A stretch of DNA of 9,613 nucleotides from an uncultured Porphyromonadaceae bacterium (lineage in GTDB: Bacteria > Bacteroidota > Bacteroidia > Bacteroidales > Muribaculaceae), in the NCBI GenBank assembly GCA_900550645.1, contig URTA01000077.1:1-9613 (forward strand), written 5' to 3'. This document shows positions 1 to 6,496 of the stretch, one piece after another. The translations under genes and the position numbers were made by a program. Under the pieces are notes generated by a model. It made no database searches, was not told where the DNA came from, and saw nothing but the letters and a program-made list of their open reading frames with translations. How positions within the stretch are numbered: position 1 is the stretch's first letter; the number at the start of each line of letters is the position of its first letter.

Positions 1-362
1 CCCATGGGCAGCGTAGTGAGGGCGTTCTTGAATGTCTGCTCGAAACCGAGGAACTTCAGGATCGAGAGGTTTACAGATGCGTGGAAGCGGATACCTCCCT
101 TGTACGGGCCAATGGCGTTGTTGAACTGAACGCGGTAGCCGATATTGTTTTGAACCTCGCCCTTGTCATCTACCCAAGTCACACGGAAAGTGAAGATGCG
201 GTCAGGCTCTACCATACGCTCGATGATACGGGCCTTCTCGAATTCGGGATGCTGGTTGTAGACGTCCTCAACGCAGAGAAGCACTTCCTTCACTGCCTGG
301 AGAAACTCTTTCTCACCCGGGTGTTTAGCCTCGAGGTTTGATAAAATCTCTTGAATGTTCAT
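1..362 (-). CDS. gdhA: NADP-type glutamate dehydrogenase, N-terminal part (cut by window edge)
   Basis: Glutamate dehydrogenase interconverts 2-oxoglutarate plus ammonia and glutamate in the cytoplasm, a main route of ammonia assimilation in Bacteroidales. The visible 120 complete codons begin MNIQEILSNLEAKHPGEKEF and contain the family's substrate-binding stretch GPYKGGIRFH at residues 85-94 (Lys88 matches the conserved lysine of hexameric bacterial enzymes), followed by VNLSILKFLGFEQTFKNALT at residues 97-116. The window ends at LPMG, just before the glycine/lysine-rich catalytic segment, so catalytic residues beyond this cannot be checked. The hexameric, NADP-dependent subfamily is inferred from close resemblance to E. 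coli GdhA; cofactor choice is not visible here. The start at 362 is preferred because it gives the family-typical N-terminus and lies about 40 bases behind a good promoter. No Shine-Dalgarno is seen. Confidence 0.95.
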   Translation of the reverse strand, partial: MNIQEILSNLEAKHPGEKEFLQAVKEVLLCVEDVYNQHPEFEKARIIERMVEPDRIFTFRVTWVDDKGEVQNNIGYRVQFNNAIGPYKGGIRFHASVNLSILKFLGFEQTFKNALTTLPM

Positions 363-408
363 GTTTAACAGTTTAGATTTTTGGTTATTCTGTTGTCTAT
401 TTCTGATG

Positions 409-440
409 CAAAAATACAACCTTTTCTCCAACCCACCAAA
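409..440 (-). promoter_or_regulatory. Bacteroidota-type promoter for gdhA
   Basis: Read on the minus strand, TTTG (437-440) is followed after 20 bases by TATTTTTG (409-416), an exact match to the TANNTTTG -7 consensus. Transcription would start near 402, giving a leader of about 40 bases. The match is seen; activity is inferred. Confidence 0.7.
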
Positions 441-600
441 ATAAAAGGGGAAATTTTTCGGATTATTTTCGGCGGTTTCCGAGAACGGCATTTTTTACAC
501 CCCGGAAAACGTTTTAATGTGTTGATAAGCAACTGGTTGCTGCTTGGATGCGTAAATTGCGGCGGCAGGCGGTCAAGGCGTGAAAAACATCGGGATGGGA
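441..600. other. Non-coding stretch between gdhA promoter and ompA-like terminator
   Basis: The whole gene-free interval is 363-665. Its ends hold the gdhA leader and promoter and the terminator of the OmpA-like gene. In the middle part I see no convincing gene, repeat or RNA. An open frame runs through it on the plus strand, but it continues antisense into the OmpA-like gene and resembles no family I know. Confidence 0.5.
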
Positions 601-609
601 CAACAAATA

Positions 610-638
610 CGGGGGCAAGCCATCTTGGCTCGCCCCCG
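610..638 (-). terminator. Hairpin terminator after the OmpA-like gene
   Basis: A 13-base-pair stem (610-622 with 626-638) closes a 3-base loop, 27 bases past the stop codon. The single non-Watson-Crick position is G-U in the minus-strand RNA but A-C in the plus-strand RNA, so the structure is intact only in the direction of the OmpA-like transcript. The following U-tract is weak (TATTTGTTG), so it may act as a 3' stabilising hairpin as well as a terminator. Confidence 0.65.
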
Positions 639-665
639 ATATATTATAATGTGGCAATCGTCAGA

Positions 666-1919
666 TCAGTTCTGGGTGAAGATGACGATACGGTTCCAGT
701 CATTGTCAGAGGGGTAGGGCTGAACATCCGAGCCGTCGAACTTCACGTTGAGACGGCTGCGGTCGATGCCGTACTTGTTGACCAGCGCATCTGCCACAGC
801 GTTGGCGCGGCGTTCTGAGAGCTGGAGGTTGTATTCTGCTGTACCGGTGTTGCGGTCTGCATAACCTACAATGTTGACCTTTTCGTTGGGGTTGGACTTG
901 AGCCACTCGGCCATGTTGTAGACGTTGACTTCCTCGGTGGGCATGATAACGTCAGAGTTGATGGTGAATCGGACTGAAGTCATGAGCGGAGCGTTCACGC
1001 AGTCCTTTTGAACCACAGGCTCGGGGCAGGGGAGCTGCGACTTGAGGGCGTTGATTTCCTGGTTGGCGTCTACCAGTGCGCCGCGCAGGTCGTTGACTTG
1101 AGCATTGAGGGCGTCAATCTGGGTGACATATTCGCACTCGTTGAACTTGCCCCAGCCGCGACCGCCGAAGTTGATGTTGAAACCGCCGATAGCAGCCACG
1201 TTCACGTCAACGGGGTCGCCGTAAGAGCAGAGGTTCCAGTTGTCGCCGTAGAATGAAGCGCGAGCCTCGGCGAAGAAGTCAACGTATTTGCAGAGGCGGA
1301 AACGGAACTGTATGCCGGCAGACACGGGGAGAGTCCAAGACTCGTCCTTTAGACCCTTGTCGCCTACGCCGTTGATGTTTGTGGCAGCGGCGAAGTTGCC
1401 GGCGCGGTCGTGTATGCGCCACATGTAGTCACCGCCAAGACCAGCAAAGGGGATGATTGAGAACACGCGGTCGGGGTTGACACCGCCGAGCGAGTTGAAC
1501 ATATCCCACATGAGCTCGAAGTTGACGTTGACGTGCTTGCCTTTGGTCCATCCGTTTGTGGGCTGCGCCAGTGTCGGGTTGTCCCAGTGCATAGCGCCGC
1601 CGATGGCATTGATGCGGAAACCGAGGTAGGGTGACATCCAGCGTCCAAAACCGATGTTGTATGTGGCAGTCATTTTCTTGCGGTCAACAGAGTTGAGGCC
1701 GGACTCGACACGTACACCCTGTTCTACAAACGGCTGGTTGATGCCGGCACCGAGCTGCAGGAACCAGTTGTTGCGCCAGTTAGCGAAATAGTGTGTCGTG
1801 TTGTCACATGAGGTGGAGGTTACGGTCTCCTCCACGAGCTCTTGCGCGTTGGCCTGTCCTGCCATGAGGAAAGAGCCTGCGCAGAGGGCTGATAAACAAA
1901 GAAGTTTGTTTGCCTTCAT
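666..1919 (-). CDS. OmpA-family outer-membrane beta-barrel protein with peptidoglycan-binding domain
   Basis: This is a 417-residue envelope protein that likely links the outer membrane to the cell wall. Residues 1-25 form a signal peptide with an A-N-A cleavage site before Gln26. Residues 40-253 are rich in alternating aromatic and glycine segments (for example WFLQLGAGI, FSIIPFAGLGGDY) typical of an outer-membrane barrel. Residues 268-296 form a perfect heptad coiled coil. Residues 312-417 are an OmpA C-terminal domain with GYADRNTGTAEYN and LSERRANAVADAL; Asp355 and the Arg370-Arg371 pair fit the residues that hold diaminopimelate in E. coli OmpA. Six cysteines remain in the mature part, two of them (298 and 307) close together in the linker and possibly disulfide bonded. 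It is flanked by a long leader and a hairpin terminator, so it is likely a single-gene, well expressed unit. Family assignment is firm; the number of barrel strands is not determined. Confidence 0.93.
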   Translation of the reverse strand: MKANKLLCLSALCAGSFLMAGQANAQELVEETVTSTSCDNTTHYFANWRNNWFLQLGAGINQPFVEQGVRVESGLNSVDRKKMTATYNIGFGRWMSPYLGFRINAIGGAMHWDNPTLAQPTNGWTKGKHVNVNFELMWDMFNSLGGVNPDRVFSIIPFAGLGGDYMWRIHDRAGNFAAATNINGVGDKGLKDESWTLPVSAGIQFRFRLCKYVDFFAEARASFYGDNWNLCSYGDPVDVNVAAIGGFNINFGGRGWGKFNECEYVTQIDALNAQVNDLRGALVDANQEINALKSQLPCPEPVVQKDCVNAPLMTSVRFTINSDVIMPTEEVNVYNMAEWLKSNPNEKVNIVGYADRNTGTAEYNLQLSERRANAVADALVNKYGIDRSRLNVKFDGSDVQPYPSDNDWNRIVIFTQN

Positions 1920-2048
1920 AATCTTACACTTTGGGTTATTTAGAGAATTTCTACTTCCATATCAAACGTGACACTCGGAATGAATGTTCATATATCCGGA
2001 TGCCGGCAGGGCTTGCATCAGTCGCTGCAGGTGTGCCAATTCCCATAA

Positions 2049-2075
2049 TTGCACATCGCGGCGTGTAATGCGCAA
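2049..2075 (-). promoter_or_regulatory. Hairpin near the 5' end of the OmpA-like gene's leader
   Basis: In minus-strand RNA, UUGCGCA (2075-2069) can pair with UGUGCAA (2055-2049) over seven pairs, one of them G-U, around a 13-base loop. If transcription starts near 2081 it lies within the first ten bases of a leader of about 160 bases. A second, weaker stem (GATGC 1999-2003 with GCATC 2015-2019) lies further down. The role is inferred only by analogy with the 5' stabilising stem-loop of E. coli ompA mRNA. Confidence 0.35.
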
Positions 2076-2087
2076 CCTATCGTGCTG

Positions 2088-2118
2088 CAAAGTTGGGAAA
2101 TTTTTTCGATATATGAAA
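2088..2118 (-). promoter_or_regulatory. Probable promoter of the OmpA-like gene
   Basis: On the minus strand CAACTTTG (2088-2095) matches the TANNTTTG -7 element at all but its first base. It is followed by GCA, as in the gdhA and folD promoters. TTTC (2115-2118) stands 19 bases upstream in place of TTTG, inside an A/T-rich tract. A start near 2081 would give a leader of about 160 bases. A closer alternative, CACGTTTG at 1963-1970, has no -33 partner. Confidence 0.45.
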
Positions 2119-2168
2119 AAATACACGGCAAAAAATGGCGTAATTTGCGCTGCAATGCGAATTTTGGG

Positions 2169-2188
2169 CTGAAAATGTCGGTTTTCAG
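2169..2188 (-). terminator. Weak hairpin at the end of the Dabb gene
   Basis: A 7-base perfect inverted repeat (CTGAAAA 2169-2175 with TTTTCAG 2182-2188) overlaps the stop codon of the Dabb gene. It is A/T-rich and has no U-run behind it on the minus strand, so termination is uncertain. It is the only candidate end for the folD operon. Confidence 0.3.
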
Positions 2189-2478
2189 TCTGAATAATCC
2201 ACACAGGCGCGTGCGTCGCGGCACGGCGCGATGATGCCGGCAGCTGCGACGTGTGCCGGATGCGCGGAATATTTCGCCACGTCCTCCATTCGCTCTACGC
2301 GAGCATGAAGCACTATGTCCCAGTCTTCTGCCGGGTTTTCGTTGATGCCTACCTGCATTGACTTCAGCACGTCTATCTGCGCGGGGAGGGCAAGGAGGGC
2401 GTCGCAGAAACGGCGGGCGGCATCGCGGCGTTGCTCCGGCGTGCCTTTGAGGCGGAATGTCACAATGTGGTTTACCAT
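2185..2478 (-). CDS. Dabb family (stress-responsive alpha/beta-barrel) protein
   Basis: This 97-residue protein belongs to the Dabb family of small dimeric alpha+beta barrels, found in stress-induced proteins and some catabolic enzymes; the role of the bacterial members is mostly unknown. Seen in the sequence: the typical opening VNHIVTFRLK (residues 2-11), the central segment LKSMQVGINENPAEDWDIVL (38-57), and the helix and loop MEDVAKYSAHPAHVAAAGII (64-83), with His4 and His73/His76 lining the expected pocket. The length is usual for a single-domain member. It starts 32 bases after the ABC-F stop with no promoter between, so it is probably the last gene of the folD operon. No substrate can be assigned. 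Confidence 0.88.
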   Translation of the reverse strand: MVNHIVTFRLKGTPEQRRDAARRFCDALLALPAQIDVLKSMQVGINENPAEDWDIVLHARVERMEDVAKYSAHPAHVAAAGIIAPCRDARACVDYSD

Positions 2479-2510
2479 ATAATTGTGTGTTAGGTATGTC
2501 GGTTATGTTG

Positions 2511-4130
2511 TCAGTCTGCGGGATATAGACGCTCGCGTGCTGCGGCGACTTTCTCGTCGGTCACGTAGTCGTCATAATCCATCATCTTATCGATTATGCC
2601 GTTGGGTGTCAGCTCTATGATGCGGTTGCAGACTGTCTGTATGAACTCATGGTCATGGCTCGACATCATGACGATGCCGGGGTAGTTTTGCAGCGTGTTG
2701 TTGAACGCCTGTATCGACTCGAGGTCGAGGTGGTTTGTCGGCGAGTCGAGTACGAGGCAGTTTGCGTTGGTAAGCATCATGCGTGCTATCATGCAGCGTA
2801 TCTTCTCGCCTCCGGAGAGTACAGAGGCTTTCTTGAGGACCTCTTCGCCGCTGAAGAGCATCTTGCCGAGGAAGCCTTTCAGATAGATTTCCGACGAGTC
2901 GGAGCTGTACTGGCACAGCCAGTCCACGAGGTTGAGGTCAGTGTTGAAGAACGGGGAGTTGTCCAGCGGCAGGTAGGAGTATGTTATCGTCTGTCCCCAC
3001 TCATAGTCGCCGGCATCTGCCTTGCGCTTGCCGTTGATGATTTCAAACAGGGCGGTCATGGCACGCGTGTCTCGGCTCAGGAACGCCACCTTGTCGCCCT
3101 TTTCGATTTGGAAATTTATGTCGTGGAATAGTGTCGTTCCGTCTACGGATGCGGTCAGTCCCTTGACTTCGAGTATCTTGTTGCCCGGCTCGCGCTCGGG
3201 AGTGAAGATGATGCCCGGGTAGCGGCGTGTAGAGGGCTTTATCTCCTCGACGTTGAGTTTCTCGAGCATCTTTTTGCGGCTTGTGGTCTGCTTGGACTTT
3301 GCCACGTTGGCAGAGAAGCGGCGTATGAACTCGAGCAGCTCTTTCTTCTTCTCTTCGGCCTTCTTGTTGGCTGCCTGCTGCTGGCGCAGTGCGAGCTGCG
3401 ACGACTGGTACCAGAAGCTGTAGTTGCCGGCGAAGAGGGAAATCTTGTTGTAGTCGATGTCGAGTGTGTGTGTGCTGACCGCGTCGAGGAAGTGGCGGTC
3501 GTGGCTGACGACGAGGACGGTGTTCTCAAAGTTGGCAAGGTAATTCTCGAGCCAGGCTACGGTGTCGAGGTCCAAGTCGTTGGTAGGCTCGTCGAGCAGC
3601 AAGTTGTCCGGATTGCCGTATAGGGCTTTGGCGAGCAGCACGCGCACTTTTTCGTTTGCGCTCATGTCCTTCATGAGCATATAGTGGCGGTCCTCCTTGA
3701 TGCCCAGCCCGCTGAGCAGCGCGGCGGCGTCGCTCTCGGCGTTCCAGCCCTCGAGTTCTGCAAACTTGTCCTCGAGTTCGGCTGCGCGTATGCCGTCGGC
3801 GTCGGAAAAATCCTCCTTGGCGTAGATTGCGTCTTTCTCCTGCATGATATCCCAGAGGACGGTGTGTCCGCGCAGCACAGTTTCGATGACCGTGCATTCG
3901 TCGAACTCAAAGTGGTCCTGCGACAGCACGGAGAGCCGCTCGCCCGGGCCGAACGTAACGGTGCCGTGCGTAGGTGCGAGCTGTCCGGAGAGTATGCGCA
4001 TGAGCGTGGACTTGCCCGCGCCGTTTGCGCCTATTATGCCGTAGCAGTTGCCGTGGGTGAACGTGAGGTTCACGTCCTGAAAGAGAGTCCGTTTGCCGAA
4101 CTGTATGCCTAAGTTGTTGACTTGTATCAT
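2511..4130 (-). CDS. ABC-F family ATPase, YbiT-like, with degenerate second nucleotide-binding domain
   Basis: ABC-F proteins have two ATPase domains and no membrane part; they bind the ribosome, usually at the E site, and ease stalled translation or protect from antibiotics. This one has 539 residues and follows E. coli YbiT in length and along most of its sequence. Domain 1: Walker A GANGAGKS (34-41), Walker B LLLDEP with Asp180 and Glu181, H-loop His210, but a changed signature, MSANEK (156-161), instead of LSGGE. The charged linker that reaches the ribosomal P site spans about 245-300. Domain 2 keeps the signature LSGGE (438-442) and H-loop His492, but the Walker A site reads LSRDTRAMTA (351-360) with no GKS/T, and the Walker B glutamate is Ser463 (VLDSPTNHLD). 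One composite ATP site therefore seems disabled. I recall similar changes in Bacteroidales relatives, so this is probably a lineage trait, not decay. It lies between the CapA-like and Dabb genes; no antibiotic-resistance role is implied. Confidence 0.9.
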   Translation of the reverse strand: MIQVNNLGIQFGKRTLFQDVNLTFTHGNCYGIIGANGAGKSTLMRILSGQLAPTHGTVTFGPGERLSVLSQDHFEFDECTVIETVLRGHTVLWDIMQEKDAIYAKEDFSDADGIRAAELEDKFAELEGWNAESDAAALLSGLGIKEDRHYMLMKDMSANEKVRVLLAKALYGNPDNLLLDEPTNDLDLDTVAWLENYLANFENTVLVVSHDRHFLDAVSTHTLDIDYNKISLFAGNYSFWYQSSQLALRQQQAANKKAEEKKKELLEFIRRFSANVAKSKQTTSRKKMLEKLNVEEIKPSTRRYPGIIFTPEREPGNKILEVKGLTASVDGTTLFHDINFQIEKGDKVAFLSRDTRAMTALFEIINGKRKADAGDYEWGQTITYSYLPLDNSPFFNTDLNLVDWLCQYSSDSSEIYLKGFLGKMLFSGEEVLKKASVLSGGEKIRCMIARMMLTNANCLVLDSPTNHLDLESIQAFNNTLQNYPGIVMMSSHDHEFIQTVCNRIIELTPNGIIDKMMDYDDYVTDEKVAAARERLYPAD

Positions 4131-4166
4131 CTAAATGGGTCGGGAATAATATAGGGTGTTATGCCG

Positions 4167-5327
4167 TCAACGGTGCCGGCGCGGCACATTGACGTTATGG
4201 TTATCGAATATTTTGGCCGCGCCACGCTCGAACAGGCGGAACGTGGATTGCTGCCCTGCGGGTATCTTGTCCGGCATCCATGCGGGGACGACCTGGTAGT
4301 TGACCGTCTTGCCCTCGGGCTTGGCTGTGAAGAAGGTGTCGTAGTCGGCAGCGTCAAACCGCACCTTGCCGTCTCCGCCGCGCACCATGCGTACACGCAC
4401 CAGTGCGCCTCCGCGAGAGTCCGTGTCGTTTTGGTTGGAAATGAAATTGCCGAGCGAGTAGACTACGAGGACATTCTTGTTTTCGGCTTCGTTGCGCACT
4501 ACCTTCATCGGCTGCACTACATGGGGGTGAGAGCCGATTATCAGGTCTGCGCCGTTGTGTATCATGAAGTCGGCAAGCTGCCGCTGGTTCTCGTTTTCGA
4601 GCTGCACGTATTCCAGCCCCCAATGCACTGTGACCACAATGGCTTCTGCTCCTGCGTCGCGTGTGGCTTTCATTTCGGCGGCTATCTTGTCGCGGTCGAT
4701 GAGTGAAACCTCCATGCCGTCGCGTGCGGGGATGCCGTTTGTGCCGTATGTATAGTTAAGGAAACCGATTTTGCAGCCGTTTATCACCTTTATGAACGGG
4801 ACGAGGCTGTCGCGCTGAGCCGTGTCACGGTATGTGCCTATGTGGTCCAGCCCGAGGCTGTCGAGGGCGGTGAGCGTGCGGCGAGCCGCCTTCATGCCGC
4901 TGTCGAGGCAATGGTTGTTGGCGGTCAGCACGAGGTCGAAGCCGGCATCTCGCAGGGCGGCGGCGTAGCTGTCGGGCGACGAGAAGTTGGGATAGCCATG
5001 GTATTTCGGACCTCCGCCGAGCGGCACTTCCAGGTTTACCACTGCATAATCAGCCGCCTTGACGTCGGGTGCAATGAGCGTGAAGTATGACGAATAGTCG
5101 TACCGCTTGCCCCCTCCGGCTCGCAGTGCATGGTTGAGCTGCGGCCCGTGCTGCATGGCATCGCCGACAAACAGCAGGTTGACAGTGTCGCGGCGCACCT
5201 CGCGAGCGGCTGCGGCAGGGTCGGTGTCTGCATTGCGGCTTCCGCCGTTGGCGCACGAGGGCAGGACGGTCGCTGACAAGAGTGTCAGCACCGTCAATGC
5301 CCTGTTTATGAGGTTGAAGCGGTTCAT
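4167..5327 (-). CDS. CapA-family lipoprotein (metallophosphatase-like fold)
   Basis: This 386-residue protein belongs to the CapA/PgsA family, named for poly-gamma-glutamate capsule synthesis but also widespread where no such capsule exists. Residues 1-24 are a lipoprotein signal ending L-P-S before the lipidated Cys25. No acidic run follows the cysteine (ANGGSRNAD), so the usual Bacteroidota surface-export signal is not obvious and it may face the periplasm. The metal-site motifs are all present: FVGDAMQHG (Asp56), VNLEVPLG (Glu100), LTANNHCLDSG (Asn138, His139), VTVHWG (His235), IIGSHPHVVQP (His267, His269) and YSLGNFI (Asn294). It starts 11 bases after the folD stop and ends 36 bases before the ABC-F gene, with no promoter between. 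No capB, capC or other capsule genes are in the window, so a capsule role is not supported; an envelope hydrolase is an equally fair guess. Confidence 0.88.
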   Translation of the reverse strand: MNRFNLINRALTVLTLLSATVLPSCANGGSRNADTDPAAAAREVRRDTVNLLFVGDAMQHGPQLNHALRAGGGKRYDYSSYFTLIAPDVKAADYAVVNLEVPLGGGPKYHGYPNFSSPDSYAAALRDAGFDLVLTANNHCLDSGMKAARRTLTALDSLGLDHIGTYRDTAQRDSLVPFIKVINGCKIGFLNYTYGTNGIPARDGMEVSLIDRDKIAAEMKATRDAGAEAIVVTVHWGLEYVQLENENQRQLADFMIHNGADLIIGSHPHVVQPMKVVRNEAENKNVLVVYSLGNFISNQNDTDSRGGALVRVRMVRGGDGKVRFDAADYDTFFTAKPEGKTVNYQVVPAWMPDKIPAGQQSTFRLFERGAAKIFDNHNVNVPRRHR

Positions 5328-5338
5328 TTATGCAGTGA

Positions 5339-6226
5339 TCAGTCAAACAGCTTGCCGTGGCGGGCCAGCAGGGTGTTTTTCATAAGCATGGCGATGGTCA
5401 TCGGCCCTACGCCGCCAGGGACGGGGGTGATGTAGCTGCACTTGGGGGCAACGTTCTGGAAATCCACGTCGCCGCAGAGGCGTTTGCCGCTCTTGCGCGT
5501 CGGGTCGTCCACGAGGGTTGTCCCCACATCGATTACCACTGCGCCCTCCTTGACCATGTCCTCGGTGACTGTGCCGGGACGGCCCATGGCAGCAATGAGG
5601 ATGTCAGCTTCGCGGCATATCTCCTTGACGTTGCGTGTGGCGGAATGACATACGGTTACTGTGCAGTCGCCGGGCTGCGCCTTCTGCATGAGCATCATTG
5701 CCACCGGCTTGCCCACGATGTTGCTGCGTCCCAGCACCACTGCGTGGCAGCCTTTGGTCTTGATGCCGTAACGCTCCAGCAGCTCCATGATGCCTGCCGG
5801 CGTTGCGCTGCGGAAGCACGGCAGTCCTATGGACATGCGGCCGACGTTGATGGGGTGGAAGCCGTCTACGTCTTTGCGGTAGTCAATGGCTTCGATCACC
5901 TTCTGCTCGTTGATATGGCGTGGCAGCGGAAGCTGTATTATGAAGCCGTCTACCTGCTCGTCGCGGTTGAGGCGGTCTATCTCCTCGAGGAGACGCTCTT
6001 CGGTCACGTCATTGTCAAAGCGGATCAGCGAGCTGCCGAAGCCGCATGCTTCGCACGCCTTCACCTTGTTGGCAACGTATGTTTCGCTGCCTCCGTCGTG
6101 TCCTACCAATATAGCCGCGAGGTGCGGCGCTCTTTCGCCGGCGGCGACCATCTGGGCTACTTCCTCCGCTATCTCGCGCTTGAGCACGGCTGCGGTCTCT
6201 TTTCCATCGAGTATCTGCATAGTCAT
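5339..6226 (-). CDS. folD: Bifunctional methylenetetrahydrofolate dehydrogenase / methenyltetrahydrofolate cyclohydrolase
   Basis: FolD interconverts 5,10-methylene-, 5,10-methenyl- and 10-formyl-tetrahydrofolate, supplying one-carbon units for purines and formyl-Met-tRNA in the cytoplasm. The 295 residues match the family length. The N-terminal catalytic domain has TYVANKVKAC (Tyr50, catalytic Lys54), IIQLPLP with Gln98, and DVDGF with Asp121. The NADP-binding domain has GRSNIVGKP (166-174), and the C-terminal signature PVPGGVGPMT is at 268-277. All key residues are present. The start at 6226 gives MTMQILDGKE; Met3 is a possible alternative and the sequence does not decide. It is the first gene of a likely four-gene transcript, with a good promoter whose -7 element ends 20 bases upstream. 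Nothing about it is unusual apart from its downstream partners. Confidence 0.96.
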   Translation of the reverse strand: MTMQILDGKETAAVLKREIAEEVAQMVAAGERAPHLAAILVGHDGGSETYVANKVKACEACGFGSSLIRFDNDVTEERLLEEIDRLNRDEQVDGFIIQLPLPRHINEQKVIEAIDYRKDVDGFHPINVGRMSIGLPCFRSATPAGIMELLERYGIKTKGCHAVVLGRSNIVGKPVAMMLMQKAQPGDCTVTVCHSATRNVKEICREADILIAAMGRPGTVTEDMVKEGAVVIDVGTTLVDDPTRKSGKRLCGDVDFQNVAPKCSYITPVPGGVGPMTIAMLMKNTLLARHGKLFD

Positions 6227-6245
6227 TCGGGTGTTAATCAGGCTG

Positions 6246-6277
6246 CAAAATTACGAAAAAATACCCTCGTGTGCAAT
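6246..6277 (-). promoter_or_regulatory. Promoter of the folD operon
   Basis: On the minus strand TAATTTTG (6246-6253) matches TANNTTTG exactly, with ATTG (6274-6277, one change from TTTG) 20 bases upstream. Transcription near 6240 would leave a very short leader of about 14 bases before the folD start. It is divergent from the tRNA promoter, with about 50 bases between them. Confidence 0.7.
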
Positions 6278-6326
6278 ACCTGCGGCGACTGTCGCCCGAT
6301 TGCGGGGGCGCGTTTGAAATTCAGAT

Positions 6327-6357
6327 TTTGCAGTGTGCGGAAAAATGACTAACTTTG
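6327..6357 (+). promoter_or_regulatory. Promoter of tRNA-Leu
   Basis: TTTG (6327-6330), a 19-base spacer and TAACTTTG (6350-6357) match both Bacteroidota promoter elements exactly. Transcription should begin around 6363-6365, only a few bases before the mature tRNA 5' end at 6369. Confidence 0.8.
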
Positions 6358-6368
6358 ACACCGCAAAA

Positions 6369-6449
6369 GCGCACGTGGCGTAATGGTAGCCGCGCCAGAC
6401 TTAGGATCTGGTGTCTTCGGACGTGGGGGTTCGAGTCCCCCCGTGCGCA
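6369..6449 (+). tRNA. tRNA-Leu (anticodon UAG)
   Basis: An 81-base class II tRNA folds from the sequence. The acceptor stem pairs GCGCACG (6369-6375) with CGTGCGC (6442-6448), with discriminator A6449. A D arm follows with stem GCG/CGC and loop containing GGTA. The anticodon stem CCAGA/TCTGG closes loop CTTAGGA with anticodon TAG, reading CUA leucine codons. A long variable arm GTC-TTCG-GAC, typical of leucine tRNAs, precedes T stem GGGGG/CCCCC with loop TTCGAGT. The CCA tail is not encoded (CTG follows the discriminator) and must be added after transcription. No terminator follows before the next gene. Confidence 0.97.
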
Positions 6450-6496
6450 CTGAAAACCAAAGCATCAACACCAGACAATTCTAAATTCTCATACTT

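Noticed and set aside
1962..2204. Short minus-strand frames in the gap upstream of the OmpA-like gene, including a 12-codon one starting with ATG in the leader.
   Set aside because: No family resemblance and no start signal; the region is better explained as promoter and leader. A leader peptide cannot be excluded but nothing supports it.
5357..6352. A 331-codon open frame on the plus strand across folD.
   Set aside because: It is antisense to a clearly conserved folD gene, resembles no known protein, and is expected from the G+C-rich codon pattern.
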